The translations under genes were made by a program, and so were the position numbers. A model generated the notes under the pieces. That model saw only the letters and a list, made by a program, of their open reading frames with translations. It was not told where the DNA came from and ran no database searches. Of a DNA stretch of 64,000 bases, positions 18,001 to 27,429 are shown piece by piece. Source of the stretch: Pirellulaceae bacterium (GTDB lineage Bacteria; Planctomycetota; Planctomycetia; Pirellulales; Pirellulaceae); the NCBI GenBank assembly GCA_022448645.1, contig JAKVBZ010000009.1, positions 44,849 through 108,848 of the forward strand. Reading direction: 5' to 3'. Numbering within the stretch: the first letter of the stretch is position 1; every line of letters begins with the position of its first letter.

Positions 18001-18613
18001 GAATGGTGACGGAGCTCGCGATGCTGACGACATTGACTCGCTTTACGAACAGATGAGCAACAGTAACGCGCGGGTCGATCCTCGGTTCGACCTGGTAGCT
18101 GACCAACGGCTGGATGCACGGGACGTGCATGAATTGATTACGAACGTGTTGTTCCGAAAAATGGGCGATGCGGATCTAGATGGTGATGTCGATATCAAGG
18201 ATGCCAATACGATCGTACAGAATTTTAACCCGCTGGGCAGCAATTCAGTCAGTCCCTGGAGGAGGGGCAATTTTGACGGCGACGACGATATTGATATCTT
18301 TGATTGGAACCTGATGGTGGCGAACTTCAGTCCGCTGGGATATGCGGTCCTCAGTTCGTCATCCCGCCCAAATGACTTGACCGACGATTTCATGAGGGAC
18401 GTGCACTCAACGGACGACGTTCCCGGTCAGCTACCAGCTTCTCAGTGTTTTCAGCCTATGCAAGAACCATGTGACAGGATCGTCAATGACGCTGAGCGGT
18501 CGGTAATTCACGAAGGGTATCGCGAACGGGTGGATGCTCACTTCTCAAACTTGGATCACCGTGAAGAGGCATTGGGAACTTTGCAGCAACAGGTCTGGAA
18601 AGGGCTGAACTAG
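15065..18613 (+). CDS. Secreted M36 (fungalysin-type) metalloprotease with LEPR-type N-terminus and dockerin-like repeats
   Basis: A 1182-residue protein. Residues 13-26 (LVLEQLEPREFLAA) match the planctomycete LEPR-XLL N-terminal motif. A propeptide of FTP/PepSY type follows to about residue 250. The catalytic domain has H583-E-Y-G-H587 for zinc, and GMGEGWSDWW supplies the third ligand, E613, a pattern diagnostic of M36. A PA domain lies inside the catalytic part (about 455-570), as in other bacterial M36 enzymes. Residues ~835-960 are beta-rich. Residues ~975-1085 hold three Ca-binding dockerin-like segments (GDLNGDGARDADD, GDADLDGDVDIKD, FDGDDDIDIFD). The ATG at 15065 was chosen for the AGAGG five bases upstream. 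It probably degrades extracellular protein or acts at the cell surface. Confidence 0.9.
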   Translation: MDTERHPNCKRRLVLEQLEPREFLAASPAPIEPIEIAHVEPPAVIYTPPQQFHLAAPTDAMESAPGVSLDKALAYLRKHAANFGLSVHDLDDFRVTDMYTSGHTGVTHVYLQQMHNELDVFHARINVNLLSDGHVLSAGSSFLPNLSAATSSLLPVSPTVSAVQALSSLMHQIGWPSDSADQAIDSRQAYQARASQSRRLTVLSASHLSLEPIPAQLFYVPQPDGQVELAWQLEVQTPDGQHWYDAGVSATTGEILYLSDRGHHASYHVYPLPLSDPDDGSRAVVTDAHDPTASPLGWHDTNLSPGVGEFTDTRGNNAVVQEDTDGNDTGGFRPDGGAGLNFDFPIDLSADPSTYQGASVTNAFYWTNLLHDLHFQYGFDEVAGNFQTTNFSGNGLGGDAVVVDVQDSAELNNARFFSTPDGTAPRMEFFNWLAPPVVDIHIPAGLAGTYAASPAVFGPTLDGTEVSGQIVISSPVDGCSPLTNAAAINGNIALIERGTCFFVDKVNQAQDAGAIGVVVTNNVSDGTVTMGGEDSGIVLASVMLSLEDGNLIRDAIAGGDTVQVDLVGSGLRDSALDNSIIIHEYGHGVSNRLTGGPSSATSLVSEQSGGMGEGWSDWWALMLTQTANDTQMGTKSVGAFVSGHVAGGAGIRRFPYSFDLAVNPLTYDDIDDAQADVPCSSSGCAEVHDSGEIWASVLWDLNWLLINGDGANIIGQGFDADLYRGNGGNNLALQLVMDGLKLQPSNPTFLDGRDAILQADVALTGGVNHLAIWTAFARRGMGFSAADGGNANSTSITEAFDMPTDILRDAQWNGDQAAGNVGDGLTWSDPNNWTVDTNTDTLPSNTAPGDNVTLQVAPAIGDIHLGIDRTINALTIDADYVLRGGTLNIATGQITVGSGVMTTIDADLNAAGAVIKQGGGTLSITGTVPRVVVDAGTFVVGSTATVGTLTVESGATLVLNGAISHELINNGLLILGGDLNGDGARDADDIDSLYEQMSNSNARVDPRFDLVADQRLDARDVHELITNVLFRKMGDADLDGDVDIKDANTIVQNFNPLGSNSVSPWRRGNFDGDDDIDIFDWNLMVANFSPLGYAVLSSSSRPNDLTDDFMRDVHSTDDVPGQLPASQCFQPMQEPCDRIVNDAERSVIHEGYRERVDAHFSNLDHREEALGTLQQQVWKGLN

Positions 18614-18617
18614 CGCC

Positions 18618-21467
18618 GTGAGTCTTAAGCTAATTGTCAAACGGTCGATTCCCTTGTTGCTGTTTGTTGTTCAGGCAACGAACACGGTCTACCCAGCAGA
18701 AAAAATATGGACGACTTCATCGTTTCTCGACTTTGTTGGTGGAGAATTGCAGGATGGGGGAGTCAATACCTACGTGACGGCTGACGGAACCGTACGTTTG
18801 ATCAATTTGTGGGACCTGAACAACGATGGTAACTTCGATTTGCCAATCGCCTGCGCTCAGGATCACGATGAAGAGACCGAAACGTTTATTTACTGGGCAG
18901 ATGAAGGCGGTTTTGTGCCACAACGTCGCAGTGAAATACCCACCGATGGTGCGATTGGTGCAGCTGCCGCAGACTTAAACGCCGACGGGCATGTCGATCT
19001 GGTACTCGTCAATCGATTCGACGGCAACACAACGGATCTTGATGGATACATCTGTTGGGGCAGCCATCAAGGTTTTGACGTTTCTCGGCGCACCAATTTA
19101 CCGGGAAAATCTGCCAATGCAGTTGCGATTGCAGATTTGAATGGCGATGGCCATCTCGACATCGTCATTGCCAATAAGGGCGTTGATTACCACATGACGG
19201 TCGACAATTTTCAACAGTCGTTTATCTATTGGGGATCGGAAGACGACTATTCCAGCGGCCGACGTAGCGCACTGAGGACAATCAATTGCTCTGATGTCGT
19301 GATTTCTGATGTGAATCACGACTCCCATCTCGACATCGTGTTTGCCAATGAAGGAAATGACGATTCACAAAGTGGCGTCGTCATTTATCTAGGAAACGGG
19401 CATGGGGGGTTTTCGGACGACCACACTTTGCATCTGCCCGGCATGTATACCTCGGGTGTCCATGTGACAGATCTCAATGCCGATGGATATGTCGAGGTGA
19501 TATTGGCCAACATGTACCGGCTGGCCGGAAAGCCGGATCCGCCAAGCGGCAACCGAGTCGAAACTTATCGCGTCAATTCGTACATCTATTGGGGAAGTCC
19601 CAATGGTTTTGCGGTCAAGGAACGCACGGAGTTGCCAACTGTAGGTGCCTTGGCGGTCGACGCGGGAGATTTGAATGGGGATCACCGTCCGGACCTGGTA
19701 TTTGCCAACAGTGCAGTGTCCCACTCATCAATTTACTGGAATGGACCTGATGGATTCTCCTCCAAGCACCGAACCTCGATTTCTGCAAATCAGGCACACG
19801 ACGTCGCGATTGCCGACCTCGACCAAAATGGCCATTCCGAATTGGTCTTTGCCAACTACGCCAGCGGTGGTTTTTTTGACACGAAATCGTTTATTTATTG
19901 GGGAACTGCAGATGGCTTTCGATCTCAAGATCGGACCGAATTACCGACCTCGGGAGCTTCAGCGATCGTGATCGAGGACCTGAATGGGGATCGTCGGACG
20001 GATGTCGTGTTTGTCAACAAGATCGAAGGCGTGTCCTACCCAGGCGGAACGACAACTGCCGTCGCGGACCTGGGTCCCACAAAATCGTTCATCTACTGGG
20101 GTGACCAACACGGGCGGTTAGATCCAGTGCGTCGACAAGAATTGCCAACCATCCGCAATGCTGATGGTCACGTCAACAGTGACCTGAACGCGGACGGATA
20201 TGTCGATGTTTTATTTGCTCACTTCGGCAGTCCCACCGTTATCTATTGGAACGGTCCCCAAGGATTCCATCCAAAGAACAAAAGCCCCTTACCCTATGGC
20301 GAAGCTCCTACCGGTCGCACGGCTGATTTGGACCGAGACGGATATCTTGACTTGCTTTTAAAGGATTCGGTCTTTTACGGTCAGAAGACAGGATTCTCCG
20401 AACAGAACCGCTTTGAATTCGATGCGGGAGAAATGAAGCCAACAGTGGCCGATCTCAATCACGACGGGTGGTTGGAGGTCATCGCACCCATGCTGGGTCG
20501 GGTTGTCATCTATTGGAATGGACCCAGCGGTTTTAACAAACGCCGCACAACGGAGTTGTCGGTACCCGGAAAACGTGCGCAAATGGCTGAAGTAGTAGAT
20601 CTCAACCGAGATACCTTTCTCGACTTGATCGTGGTCAATCTGCTCGACTATGACAAACCGATAGCGCCAGGCGAAGTGATGGTCTTGCACGGGAACCCCA
20701 ACGTGGACGCCTCGGTGTTTTGGGGAGGCGAAAACGGATATTCCGAACAGCGTCAGCTTCGTCTGCCAACCATTGGCCCGACAGATGTGGTTGCAGCCGA
20801 TTTCAACGTTGATGGATTCGTTGACATCTTCATTCCCAGCTACTTTGGCGGGCATCACCGCGATTTTCCGGGAAGGCTCTTTTGGAATGGCCCCGACGGA
20901 TTCCATGCCCAACGAAGGACTGAGATCCCAGGCCATTCTGGATGTGGTGTTCTGGCTGCAGATATCAATCAGGACGGCTACCCCGAACTGATCGTGGCCA
21001 ACCATACGAACGTTGGTAACCATCGCAGCCCAGTGTGGGTGCATTGGGGCAGTGCTGACGGATTTGATAAGAATCACCGTACATCGCTACCTGCGACCGG
21101 TGTTCACTATTTTTCACTCGTCGACGTGGGTAACGTCTATGATCGTTCCGATCAATATGGTTACGTGTCGGCCGCGTTTGATGCTGGCCAACCAGTAATG
21201 TTAAAACAAATATTGTGGGAGGCTGAAACTCCGTTTCGCACGCGGGTGAAACTACAGATTCGTACGGCGACAACGAAAGTAGATCTGGCCGCGGCGAACT
21301 GGCATGGTGAGATGGGTCCAAATACTTTTTTTGAAACGCAGGAAACACGAGTTCCTGAATCGCTCGGAGTGCATCGTTGGATCCAGTACAAGGCCACGCT
21401 CGAAGCCCCGAGCTGTATCAATACCCCTGTTTTGCAGAGTGTATCGATTGTGTATGACGAGTCGTAA
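18618..21467 (+). CDS. Large secreted FG-GAP/VCBS repeat protein
   Basis: A 949-residue protein with an N-terminal signal peptide (RSIPLLLFVVQATNTVYPA). It is built from at least twelve repeats of about 50-60 residues of the pattern D-L-N-x-D-G-x-x-D-(L/I)-V-x-x-N, each followed by SFIYWG-x(5)-GF and R-x-x-LPT. The D-x-N-x-D-G loops should bind calcium and the array should fold as a beta-propeller or two. The last ~100 residues (from DQYGYVSAAFDAG) lack the repeat and form a separate beta-rich domain. Its GTG start is four bases after the M36 stop, so the two are almost certainly coexpressed. Such proteins usually act in adhesion or carbohydrate binding, but the ligand is unknown. Confidence 0.85.
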   Translation: MSLKLIVKRSIPLLLFVVQATNTVYPAEKIWTTSSFLDFVGGELQDGGVNTYVTADGTVRLINLWDLNNDGNFDLPIACAQDHDEETETFIYWADEGGFVPQRRSEIPTDGAIGAAAADLNADGHVDLVLVNRFDGNTTDLDGYICWGSHQGFDVSRRTNLPGKSANAVAIADLNGDGHLDIVIANKGVDYHMTVDNFQQSFIYWGSEDDYSSGRRSALRTINCSDVVISDVNHDSHLDIVFANEGNDDSQSGVVIYLGNGHGGFSDDHTLHLPGMYTSGVHVTDLNADGYVEVILANMYRLAGKPDPPSGNRVETYRVNSYIYWGSPNGFAVKERTELPTVGALAVDAGDLNGDHRPDLVFANSAVSHSSIYWNGPDGFSSKHRTSISANQAHDVAIADLDQNGHSELVFANYASGGFFDTKSFIYWGTADGFRSQDRTELPTSGASAIVIEDLNGDRRTDVVFVNKIEGVSYPGGTTTAVADLGPTKSFIYWGDQHGRLDPVRRQELPTIRNADGHVNSDLNADGYVDVLFAHFGSPTVIYWNGPQGFHPKNKSPLPYGEAPTGRTADLDRDGYLDLLLKDSVFYGQKTGFSEQNRFEFDAGEMKPTVADLNHDGWLEVIAPMLGRVVIYWNGPSGFNKRRTTELSVPGKRAQMAEVVDLNRDTFLDLIVVNLLDYDKPIAPGEVMVLHGNPNVDASVFWGGENGYSEQRQLRLPTIGPTDVVAADFNVDGFVDIFIPSYFGGHHRDFPGRLFWNGPDGFHAQRRTEIPGHSGCGVLAADINQDGYPELIVANHTNVGNHRSPVWVHWGSADGFDKNHRTSLPATGVHYFSLVDVGNVYDRSDQYGYVSAAFDAGQPVMLKQILWEAETPFRTRVKLQIRTATTKVDLAAANWHGEMGPNTFFETQETRVPESLGVHRWIQYKATLEAPSCINTPVLQSVSIVYDES

Positions 21468-21623
21468 GAGGTTCACGCCATGCGCAAAACGCCAATCTGC
21501 GCCGCCTGTATGAGCGAAGAAGCAAGCAAGGCAGTTTGAAACACACCGAGTTTCACATTCGGCCAAAACGTCTTTTTCAGGCGTTCCAAAAACCAACACC
21601 TGTGCTTAAGGGTGCCAATTCAA

Positions 21624-21696
21624 TACGCCCGGCAGGAGTCGAACCTGCAACCTCTTGCTCCGGAGGCAAGCGCTCTATCCATTGAGCTACGGGCGC
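21624..21696 (-). tRNA. tRNA-Arg (anticodon CCG)
   Basis: The minus strand folds into a complete cloverleaf. The acceptor stem is GCGCCCG with CGGGCGT (one G-U pair at the top), the D arm is GCTC/GAGC, the anticodon stem is CTTGC/GCAAG with loop CTCCGGA (anticodon CCG, reading CGG), and the T arm is GCAGG-TTCGACT-CCTGC. The discriminator base is A and no CCA is encoded. It stands alone between the FG-GAP gene and the lipoprotein gene. Confidence 0.97.
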
Positions 21697-22320
21697 GAAA
21701 CGTGCTCATGCTGAGTTAGCCAGTACACGCTTTCAAAGTTCGTTGTGTGCATGCGTTGGACGCCAGGTTCCAGTCCGTGGCACGCATGACAGTCGTTATT
21801 CTACGCAGTAGCGTCTCTATTTCCAGGGGGACGTTTCTTGCGATTTCAGTGGTAGAGCTGTCGAATGAGATCTGGTTCGGTAAAGGTTTACCTCCCAATC
21901 GAAGATGCTGGCCTTTACCTTGAGCTTGCAAAATGGCGAGCGCCATCGGCTGGTGGCTAATCGCTCCCAAGTGAGCCATCAGGATGGATGGGTGTCCTAT
22001 CGATGGCCGACCGTGACGATGACCCGTTTGATGCATCAAAGTCTTGTTACACAAAACCAGGCAGCGCTTCGCGATGTGAGGATTCCATTCAACACGATCT
22101 GGGTTGCCAGTGGTGGAAGAGAAAATAACAATGATGATGTCGTATCGCATTGGAATCGGGTTGCAGCTGGCACGAGTCGGGCAGATTTCTGGCGATGCGG
22201 ACGAGATCTAGGTTGTGGTCCATGTCTGCGGCGGAAACCAGGCAGTGGAAATGGTTTTGATCATTGCCGTGATCATTTTCTCGCACCGCTGATTCATTAA
22301 ATGATTCGCGTGAACATGAA
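21697..22320. other. Intergenic region upstream of the lipoprotein gene
   Basis: About 620 bases after the tRNA. Two overlapping frames on opposite strands exist (roughly 21716-22150 minus and 21905-22300 plus), but neither translation has a recognisable domain or a good start. As the sequence next to a tRNA gene it is a possible old integration site, but I see no direct repeat of the tRNA 3' end and no integrase. Confidence 0.45.
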
Positions 22321-22791
22321 ATGAAATGTACAATACATATGATTAGTTACTTTGCTATGTTCCGCTTAACAATTCCTACTGTCACCGTCGTTCTCTTTGT
22401 TGGTTGCTCCAAGCACGATCTTGGTACGCTGCCGTTGGTTCCCGTTGCGGGAAAGATTAGCGTCGAAGGTGAACCTTTGGACCGTGGCTACATTCAGTTC
22501 ATTCCAGCAGGTGCACGTCAGGCCCAACACCAGTATCACTCCACGGCGGAAATTCGAGCCGACGGATCCTATTCCCTGAAAACAAGGACCGCCGAGGGTG
22601 CTCCGGAGGGAAACTACCTGGTCGTAGTGGCTGCTACGGCCACGCCAATGCCTGATCCCAGTAAGCGATCGGGTTGGGTGCCGGACTGGATCATCCACGA
22701 AAAGTACACTCAAAAGAAAACAACTGACTTGAAAGCCACCGTTGTGGCCTCACCGACGCCCGGGGCTTACGATTTTGATTTGCTGCGGTAA
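22321..22791 (+). CDS. Small planctomycete lipoprotein, carboxypeptidase-regulatory/transthyretin-like
   Basis: A predicted lipoprotein of ~145-156 residues. A hydrophobic stretch [13 protein letters not shown] ends in a lipobox-like VGC, so processing would leave a lipidated Cys. The ATG at 22357 gives an ideal short signal peptide; 22321 is the longest frame. The mature part contains [19 protein letters not shown] and a beta-sandwich-like body ending AYDFDLLR, matching the small 'carboxypeptidase regulatory-like' lipoproteins that planctomycetes place beside DUF1559 genes. It lies 26 bases before the DUF1559 gene. Probable role: partner of the pseudopilin-like protein at the membrane. No enzymatic motif. 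Confidence 0.78.
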   Translation: MKCTIHMISYFAMFRLTIPTVTVVLFVGCSKHDLGTLPLVPVAGKISVEGEPLDRGYIQFIPAGARQAQHQYHSTAEIRADGSYSLKTRTAEGAPEGNYLVVVAATATPMPDPSKRSGWVPDWIIHEKYTQKKTTDLKATVVASPTPGAYDFDLLR

Positions 22792-22817
22792 ACCGACCAC
22801 ACGCCAGTGAACCCAGG

Positions 22818-23891
22818 ATGCATGTTTGCAAACGAAAACTTGGAATGAGCCGAAGTGGTTTCACTCTGGTAGAGCTTTTGGTGGTGATTGCGATTATCGC
22901 TATCCTGATCGCGCTACTACTACCGGCCGTACAATCGGCGCGCGAAGCTGCTCGGCGGGCGCAATGTTTGAACAACGTAAAACAGATTGGTATTGCCCTA
23001 CACAACTTTCACACGGTGCGGGGTAGTTTTCCCACAGGTGGCTCGGCACGGGCTGGTGCTGGCTGGGCAGCACATTTGATTCCGTTCATGGAGCATAGCG
23101 AAGTTTATGAACAATTGGATATGGAAGGCCCGTTTTACTCGCCCAGCGATGCTAGTCTTTCAAATTACTTTGCCTTGGAAGGATTTGTAGATACGACTCA
23201 CGTTTGCCCCTCGAGCCCATTGCGTCGTTTGATCCGCCGAGAGGATGCCGTGATGAACGGAGTTTGGATGCAGGGTGGAAACTATTTCGGAATCATGGGT
23301 GCCACGCTGGATGAAAGCACGCCAGTCGATCCGTCTGGTAAAGACCGGGTGTGTGATTGCACGCCTACCTCTGGAGCTTGTTCTCACGGTGGGTTCGTCG
23401 CCGCCAACGGTGTCTTTTACCCACACAGTGAAACCCGTGTGTCGGATATTTTCGATGGCACGTCCAACACCATGGTGATCGGAGAACAATCGGATCAGGG
23501 TTATTCGCCAGGGGGTATCTGTCCTAGTCCGTGGGATTCGGTCGGTCCGGTCGAAATCCGAGCTTCCAAGCGAATGGGGATGTGGACCGGATTCGCCTTC
23601 GCGACCTGGCAGGAAGATTGGATCAACAGTAGTTGTAACTGCAGCACCAATTTCGAAGGTGGTACTAGCTCTACCGTGCGCTGGCCCATCAACACCAAGG
23701 TTCGCATTTCAGAGGCCGACGGGATGGGGAATTATGCCTTTAACCATCCTTTGCAATCGGCACATCCGGGCGGCATCAATGTGCTGTTTGCTGACGGAAG
23801 TGGTCATTTCCTTTCTGAAAACATTGATCGGGCCACGCTCAATTGGCTATGCATTCGTGATGATGGCAACCCCGCCAACCTGTTACCTTAA
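22818..23891 (+). CDS. DUF1559 protein with prepilin-type N-terminus
   Basis: A 357-residue protein starting with a type IV prepilin signal: [20 protein letters not shown], where cleavage follows the Gly and Phe is the methylated +1 residue, with Glu at +5. After it come [20 protein letters not shown] and the C-terminal [21 protein letters not shown], both hallmarks of the DUF1559 (SBP_bac_10) family. Planctomycete genomes carry many such genes. They are assumed to be pseudopilin-like surface or secretion components processed by a prepilin peptidase encoded elsewhere; the function is not established. The gene follows its lipoprotein closely. Confidence 0.93.
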   Translation: MHVCKRKLGMSRSGFTLVELLVVIAIIAILIALLLPAVQSAREAARRAQCLNNVKQIGIALHNFHTVRGSFPTGGSARAGAGWAAHLIPFMEHSEVYEQLDMEGPFYSPSDASLSNYFALEGFVDTTHVCPSSPLRRLIRREDAVMNGVWMQGGNYFGIMGATLDESTPVDPSGKDRVCDCTPTSGACSHGGFVAANGVFYPHSETRVSDIFDGTSNTMVIGEQSDQGYSPGGICPSPWDSVGPVEIRASKRMGMWTGFAFATWQEDWINSSCNCSTNFEGGTSSTVRWPINTKVRISEADGMGNYAFNHPLQSAHPGGINVLFADGSGHFLSENIDRATLNWLCIRDDGNPANLLP

Positions 23892-23929
23892 CGCCCAGCC
23901 AGTGAGTGTGACGGAGAGGTTCCAACAGA

Positions 23930-24775
23930 TTATTCCTGCTCTGGTCGGGGTGGATTGCCCCAATGACCACGGGTATCTTCACCTTGGACCAAGACGCCAC
24001 ATTGGGACCAGTCCCGAAGGTCAGTGACTGAGGCGTCGACATAGCGCAGTGTCAGTCCGCATCGGCGACGGTCTGATTGGTTGGGTCCCGAGCCGTGTAG
24101 CAGCGTATCGGCATGTAGCGAAATTTGACCGGCCGAGAGTGCTGCATCGGCGATTTCTCCGTCTATCTGGTTGCCTTCTACCGTCACGCGTAAAGCATTC
24201 TTTTCTTCTTCTCGACTTAGACGGTGAGGAATTTTGCCGAGCAGATGCGATCCCTTGACGAACTGCATGCACGCATTGTGACGATCAGCGTCGTCAATGG
24301 CTAACCAAACGGTGACGGTTCTGGCCGGTGTGAATGGCCAATAGTAGGCATCCTGGTGCCATGCCACCACTTGATCGTTCCGTGGAAGCTTGCAAAAACA
24401 ATGAGTGCTCCAACACACAAGATGCTCACCGACCAAGTCCTGAACATACGATAGCAGCCGTGGGTCGAACATCAGATCGTAGATACGGCTGTGAGACAGC
24501 TGCGCATCAACCAACGAAAAACTGTCGGCACCATTGGCCAGTGTCTGGTCTAGCAGCTGATCGAAATAAGTTCGAAAGTCCTCTATCTCTTCGGCAGAAA
24601 AAAACGGCAGTGGCAAGACATACCCATCACGATTGAAGCGAGTCACTTGTTCGGCAGTTAGTGTCTGAGCCGTGTTTGGATCCGCCGGACGAAATCGAAG
24701 ATCGCGCTCGATCGTCGCCATCTCCTGGTCGCTTAGTAATGTTTTTTGAATGAAGTCGGTAAATCGTTTGGTCAT
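23930..24775 (-). CDS. Phytanoyl-CoA dioxygenase (PhyH) family oxygenase
   Basis: A 281-residue Fe(II)/2-oxoglutarate-dependent oxygenase. The iron triad is visible as the H-x-D of WHQDAYYW (about residues 140-142) and the distal His of LLHGSGPN, and the 2-oxoglutarate-binding Arg follows in RRCGLTLRYVD. Length and motif order fit the PhyH family, which hydroxylates small hydrophobic molecules or secondary metabolites in the cytoplasm. The substrate cannot be inferred, as the neighbours are unrelated. It is transcribed against the DUF1559 gene with 38 bases between the stops. No strong ribosome binding site precedes the ATG. Confidence 0.88.
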   Translation of the reverse strand: MTKRFTDFIQKTLLSDQEMATIERDLRFRPADPNTAQTLTAEQVTRFNRDGYVLPLPFFSAEEIEDFRTYFDQLLDQTLANGADSFSLVDAQLSHSRIYDLMFDPRLLSYVQDLVGEHLVCWSTHCFCKLPRNDQVVAWHQDAYYWPFTPARTVTVWLAIDDADRHNACMQFVKGSHLLGKIPHRLSREEEKNALRVTVEGNQIDGEIADAALSAGQISLHADTLLHGSGPNQSDRRRCGLTLRYVDASVTDLRDWSQCGVLVQGEDTRGHWGNPPRPEQE

Positions 24776-25218
24776 ATTGGTACGTGATCTTATAAGGTGT
24801 CACTGGTTGTGGCAGTGTAAGGGAATCGAGGGCGCCAACAGGTTCCATACACCATCAGACGGGCTAACAGGTTGCAGGTCAAGTGTTTACGGCTAATTGG
24901 CTAGTCTCACGACAGCCCGAAACTGCAGTTCGACACTGGACATTCATAACGCGAAGTTGATTTACTTGCGATCCTCGGTCAAAATGTGCTGGTTCGCAGC
25001 CGTTTTTCACCAGTGGCAGCCACGAGGAGCGCCGCTTGGCGAGGAGCTAAGCTGTGCACCCCGCCAATTCGGATGCACACCGTTACGTAAGTCTATATCG
25101 CAGCATATTTTGCGAAATCAAACTTTGCTGTACAGCGACCAACCTTGCCCACAAACTCACCGTGTTTTTCTTATTCCACCACAAGACTGCCAGCGTTGTC
25201 CGGAGGGACTATCTCGGG
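24776..25218. other. Promoter/leader region of cassette 1
   Basis: About 440 bases between the divergent PhyH gene and the first gene of cassette 1. The reading frame of the DUF1549/1553 gene is open upstream to a GTG at 25054, but the translation there does not look like exported protein, so I treat it as leader. No repeat or RNA structure recognised. Confidence 0.4.
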
Positions 25219-27414
25219 GTGGCGATTTGCGTGTACGTTTTCGGGTTTGGGGGACCATGCCAGGGTGGTACTTCTGATTCCTTGACCAACGGCGGGGAAC
25301 TACCATCCGTGACGTTCGAAATGGACATCCAGCCTCTTTTAACGCGGTTCGGTTGTAATGCTGGTGCATGCCATGGCAAGTCGGGCGGCCAAAATGGGTT
25401 TGCCTTGTCATTGCTTGGCTTTGATTCGAAGTTCGACTACGACGCACTTGTTCTGGCTGGCCGAGGCAGGCGGATTTCCTTGGCGGCCCCGACTTCCAGT
25501 CTATTGCTGCAAAAGGCCACCGCAGAGGTTCCTCATGGTGGAGGAGAGCGGTTCCCATCCGACAGTCCTCACTATGAGCTTCTCTTGTCGTGGATCTACG
25601 ACGGAGCTCCGCGGACACCGCCAGACGCACCTACGCTGCAGCGCGTTGTGGTACAGCCAGGTAATCAGAGTCTGGCTCCAACGGAAAGCGTGCCGTTAAA
25701 AGTCATGGCTGAGTATTCCGACGGTCATCAACGTGACGTAACGGACTCAAGTGCTTTTCAATCGAATGATGCAGCGATCGCATCGGTGAGTGCCGAAGGT
25801 GTGGTTCAGGCAGGTCCGGTGCCAGGTGAGACTGCCGTCATGGTGCGCTATATGAACAACATCGCCGTTTGCCACGTGACAATTCCTTTGCCGGGACAAG
25901 TACCGGACGCAACCTATGCCGAGCTTCCCCGCCGGAATCCGATTGATGACTTGGTGTGGGACAAGCTGAAGTTGCTGGGCATGTTACCTTCGTCCGAGGC
26001 CGGGGAAACGACATTGCATCGCAGGACTTATCTCCGCGCAATTGGTCGGCTGCCGACACCAGACGAGACTCGTGAGTACCTTGAGGATAACCGTGACGAC
26101 AAGCATCAACTGTTGGTGGATCGTTTGTTGGAACGCCCCGAGTATGCAGACTTTTGGGCAAACAAGTGGGCTGACCTATTAAGGCCTAATCCTTTTCGCG
26201 CCGGCATCAAGGCGGTTTGGATGATAGATTCATGGTTGCGAGAAGCGTTTCGCAACAACATACCCTATGACCAATTCGTTCGAGAGCTCGTCACAGCTAA
26301 GGGGAGTACGTTCCATCATGGAGCGACGGTGATGTTTCGGGATCGTCCGAAGACGGATGAAATTGCTTCCTCCGTGAGTCAGTTGTTTTTGGGTGTTCGT
26401 CTGGAATGTGCCAAATGTCATCATCATCCATTCGAAGTTTGGAGTCAGGATGACTTTTATGGTTTTGCCTCCTTTTTTTCTCGAGTAGGCTTCTCGGGTG
26501 CCGGACTCTCCCCGCCGATTTCCGGTGGCGAGCAATTCATCACGACCGCAGCCAGTGGGACCCTGCATCATGGTCGCACGGGTGAACCAGTGTTGCCCAA
26601 GACATTGCACGGATCGACGTTGGAACTTGGTGTGGACCATGACCCGAGGGAGGTGCTGGCGGATTGGATGGCCGATCCGGCCAATCCATTTGTCGCCAAG
26701 GTGATGGCGAATCGTATTTGGGCCGAATTGATGGGGCGTGGTTTGGTCGAGCCGGTGGATGACATGCGCGCTACCAACCCGGCATCGAATGAACCTCTGT
26801 TGAATTATTTGGCTGAACAGTTTCGAGAGGGCGAATTCGACAACAAGCATTTGATCCGCACGATTATGAACTCACACGTGTTTCGATTGAGTTCTACACC
26901 GGAAGAGCGCAACGTTTCGGACGTCAATAACTTTTCTCGTTACTATCGCCAGAGAATGCGGGCAGAAGTCTTGTTGGACGCAGTCAACGATGTGTTGAAC
27001 GTCGAAGAAACCTTTGCAGCGATGCCACCCGGTTCACGAGCCATGCAGTTGTGGACTTATCGCTCCTCGTCACTTTTTTTGGATACGTTCGGACGTCCCG
27101 ATCCTAATCAAGATCCGCCCTGCGAAAGGATTTCGGATTCGACCACCCCCCAAGTCCTTCATTTGATGAACTCTCCCCAGCTCAACACAAAGCTGTCGTC
27201 GGATTCGGCCCGACCGGCACAACTGGCTGGTGATGAACTTGCCAATGAGCAAATTGTCGAGGAGACTTTTCTGTGGGTTTATGCACGGCCGCCGACTGCT
27301 GAGGAAATCCAAATTGCAGCGGCAGTTCTGAACGATGGCGAAGACCGACGGCAAAAATTGGAAGATCTTTTCTGGGCGCTGTTGAATACACCGGAGTTTC
27401 TGTTTATTGATTAA
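25219..27414 (+). CDS. Cassette 1: DUF1549/DUF1553 protein with cytochrome-like Cys motifs
   Basis: A ~731-residue exported protein. A hydrophobic N-terminus (AICVYVFGFGGPCQGG) follows the GTG at 25219, which has a CGGAGGG site 11 bases upstream. An atypical haem-like motif C46-N-A-G-A-C51-H (CX4CH) starts the mature part. A bacterial Ig-like BIG2 segment occupies about 150-220 (LKVMAEYSDGHQRDVTD). DUF1549 follows from ~240, ending in the CXXCH motif LECAKCHHHPFEVWSQ (C397, C400), then DUF1553 (MANRIWAELMGRGLVEPVDDMR, then SPQLNTKLS). These families are abundant in planctomycetes and their biochemical role is unknown; haem binding is inferred from the motifs. First gene of a four-gene operon. 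Confidence 0.88.
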   Translation: MAICVYVFGFGGPCQGGTSDSLTNGGELPSVTFEMDIQPLLTRFGCNAGACHGKSGGQNGFALSLLGFDSKFDYDALVLAGRGRRISLAAPTSSLLLQKATAEVPHGGGERFPSDSPHYELLLSWIYDGAPRTPPDAPTLQRVVVQPGNQSLAPTESVPLKVMAEYSDGHQRDVTDSSAFQSNDAAIASVSAEGVVQAGPVPGETAVMVRYMNNIAVCHVTIPLPGQVPDATYAELPRRNPIDDLVWDKLKLLGMLPSSEAGETTLHRRTYLRAIGRLPTPDETREYLEDNRDDKHQLLVDRLLERPEYADFWANKWADLLRPNPFRAGIKAVWMIDSWLREAFRNNIPYDQFVRELVTAKGSTFHHGATVMFRDRPKTDEIASSVSQLFLGVRLECAKCHHHPFEVWSQDDFYGFASFFSRVGFSGAGLSPPISGGEQFITTAASGTLHHGRTGEPVLPKTLHGSTLELGVDHDPREVLADWMADPANPFVAKVMANRIWAELMGRGLVEPVDDMRATNPASNEPLLNYLAEQFREGEFDNKHLIRTIMNSHVFRLSSTPEERNVSDVNNFSRYYRQRMRAEVLLDAVNDVLNVEETFAAMPPGSRAMQLWTYRSSSLFLDTFGRPDPNQDPPCERISDSTTPQVLHLMNSPQLNTKLSSDSARPAQLAGDELANEQIVEETFLWVYARPPTAEEIQIAAAVLNDGEDRRQKLEDLFWALLNTPEFLFID

Positions 27415-27429
27415 TAGAAGGTAAATACT

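Noticed and set aside
20358..21077. A 239-codon minus-strand frame inside the FG-GAP gene
   Set aside because: It is an antisense shadow produced by the periodic repeat coding on the plus strand; no independent signal.
21600..22000. Integration site next to tRNA-Arg(CCG)
   Set aside because: tRNA genes are common att sites, but no direct repeat of the tRNA 3' end and no integrase or phage gene was found in the window.
21905..22300. A 131-codon plus-strand frame between the tRNA and the lipoprotein gene
   Set aside because: Overlaps a longer antisense frame, no recognisable domain, weak start; neither strand was convincing.
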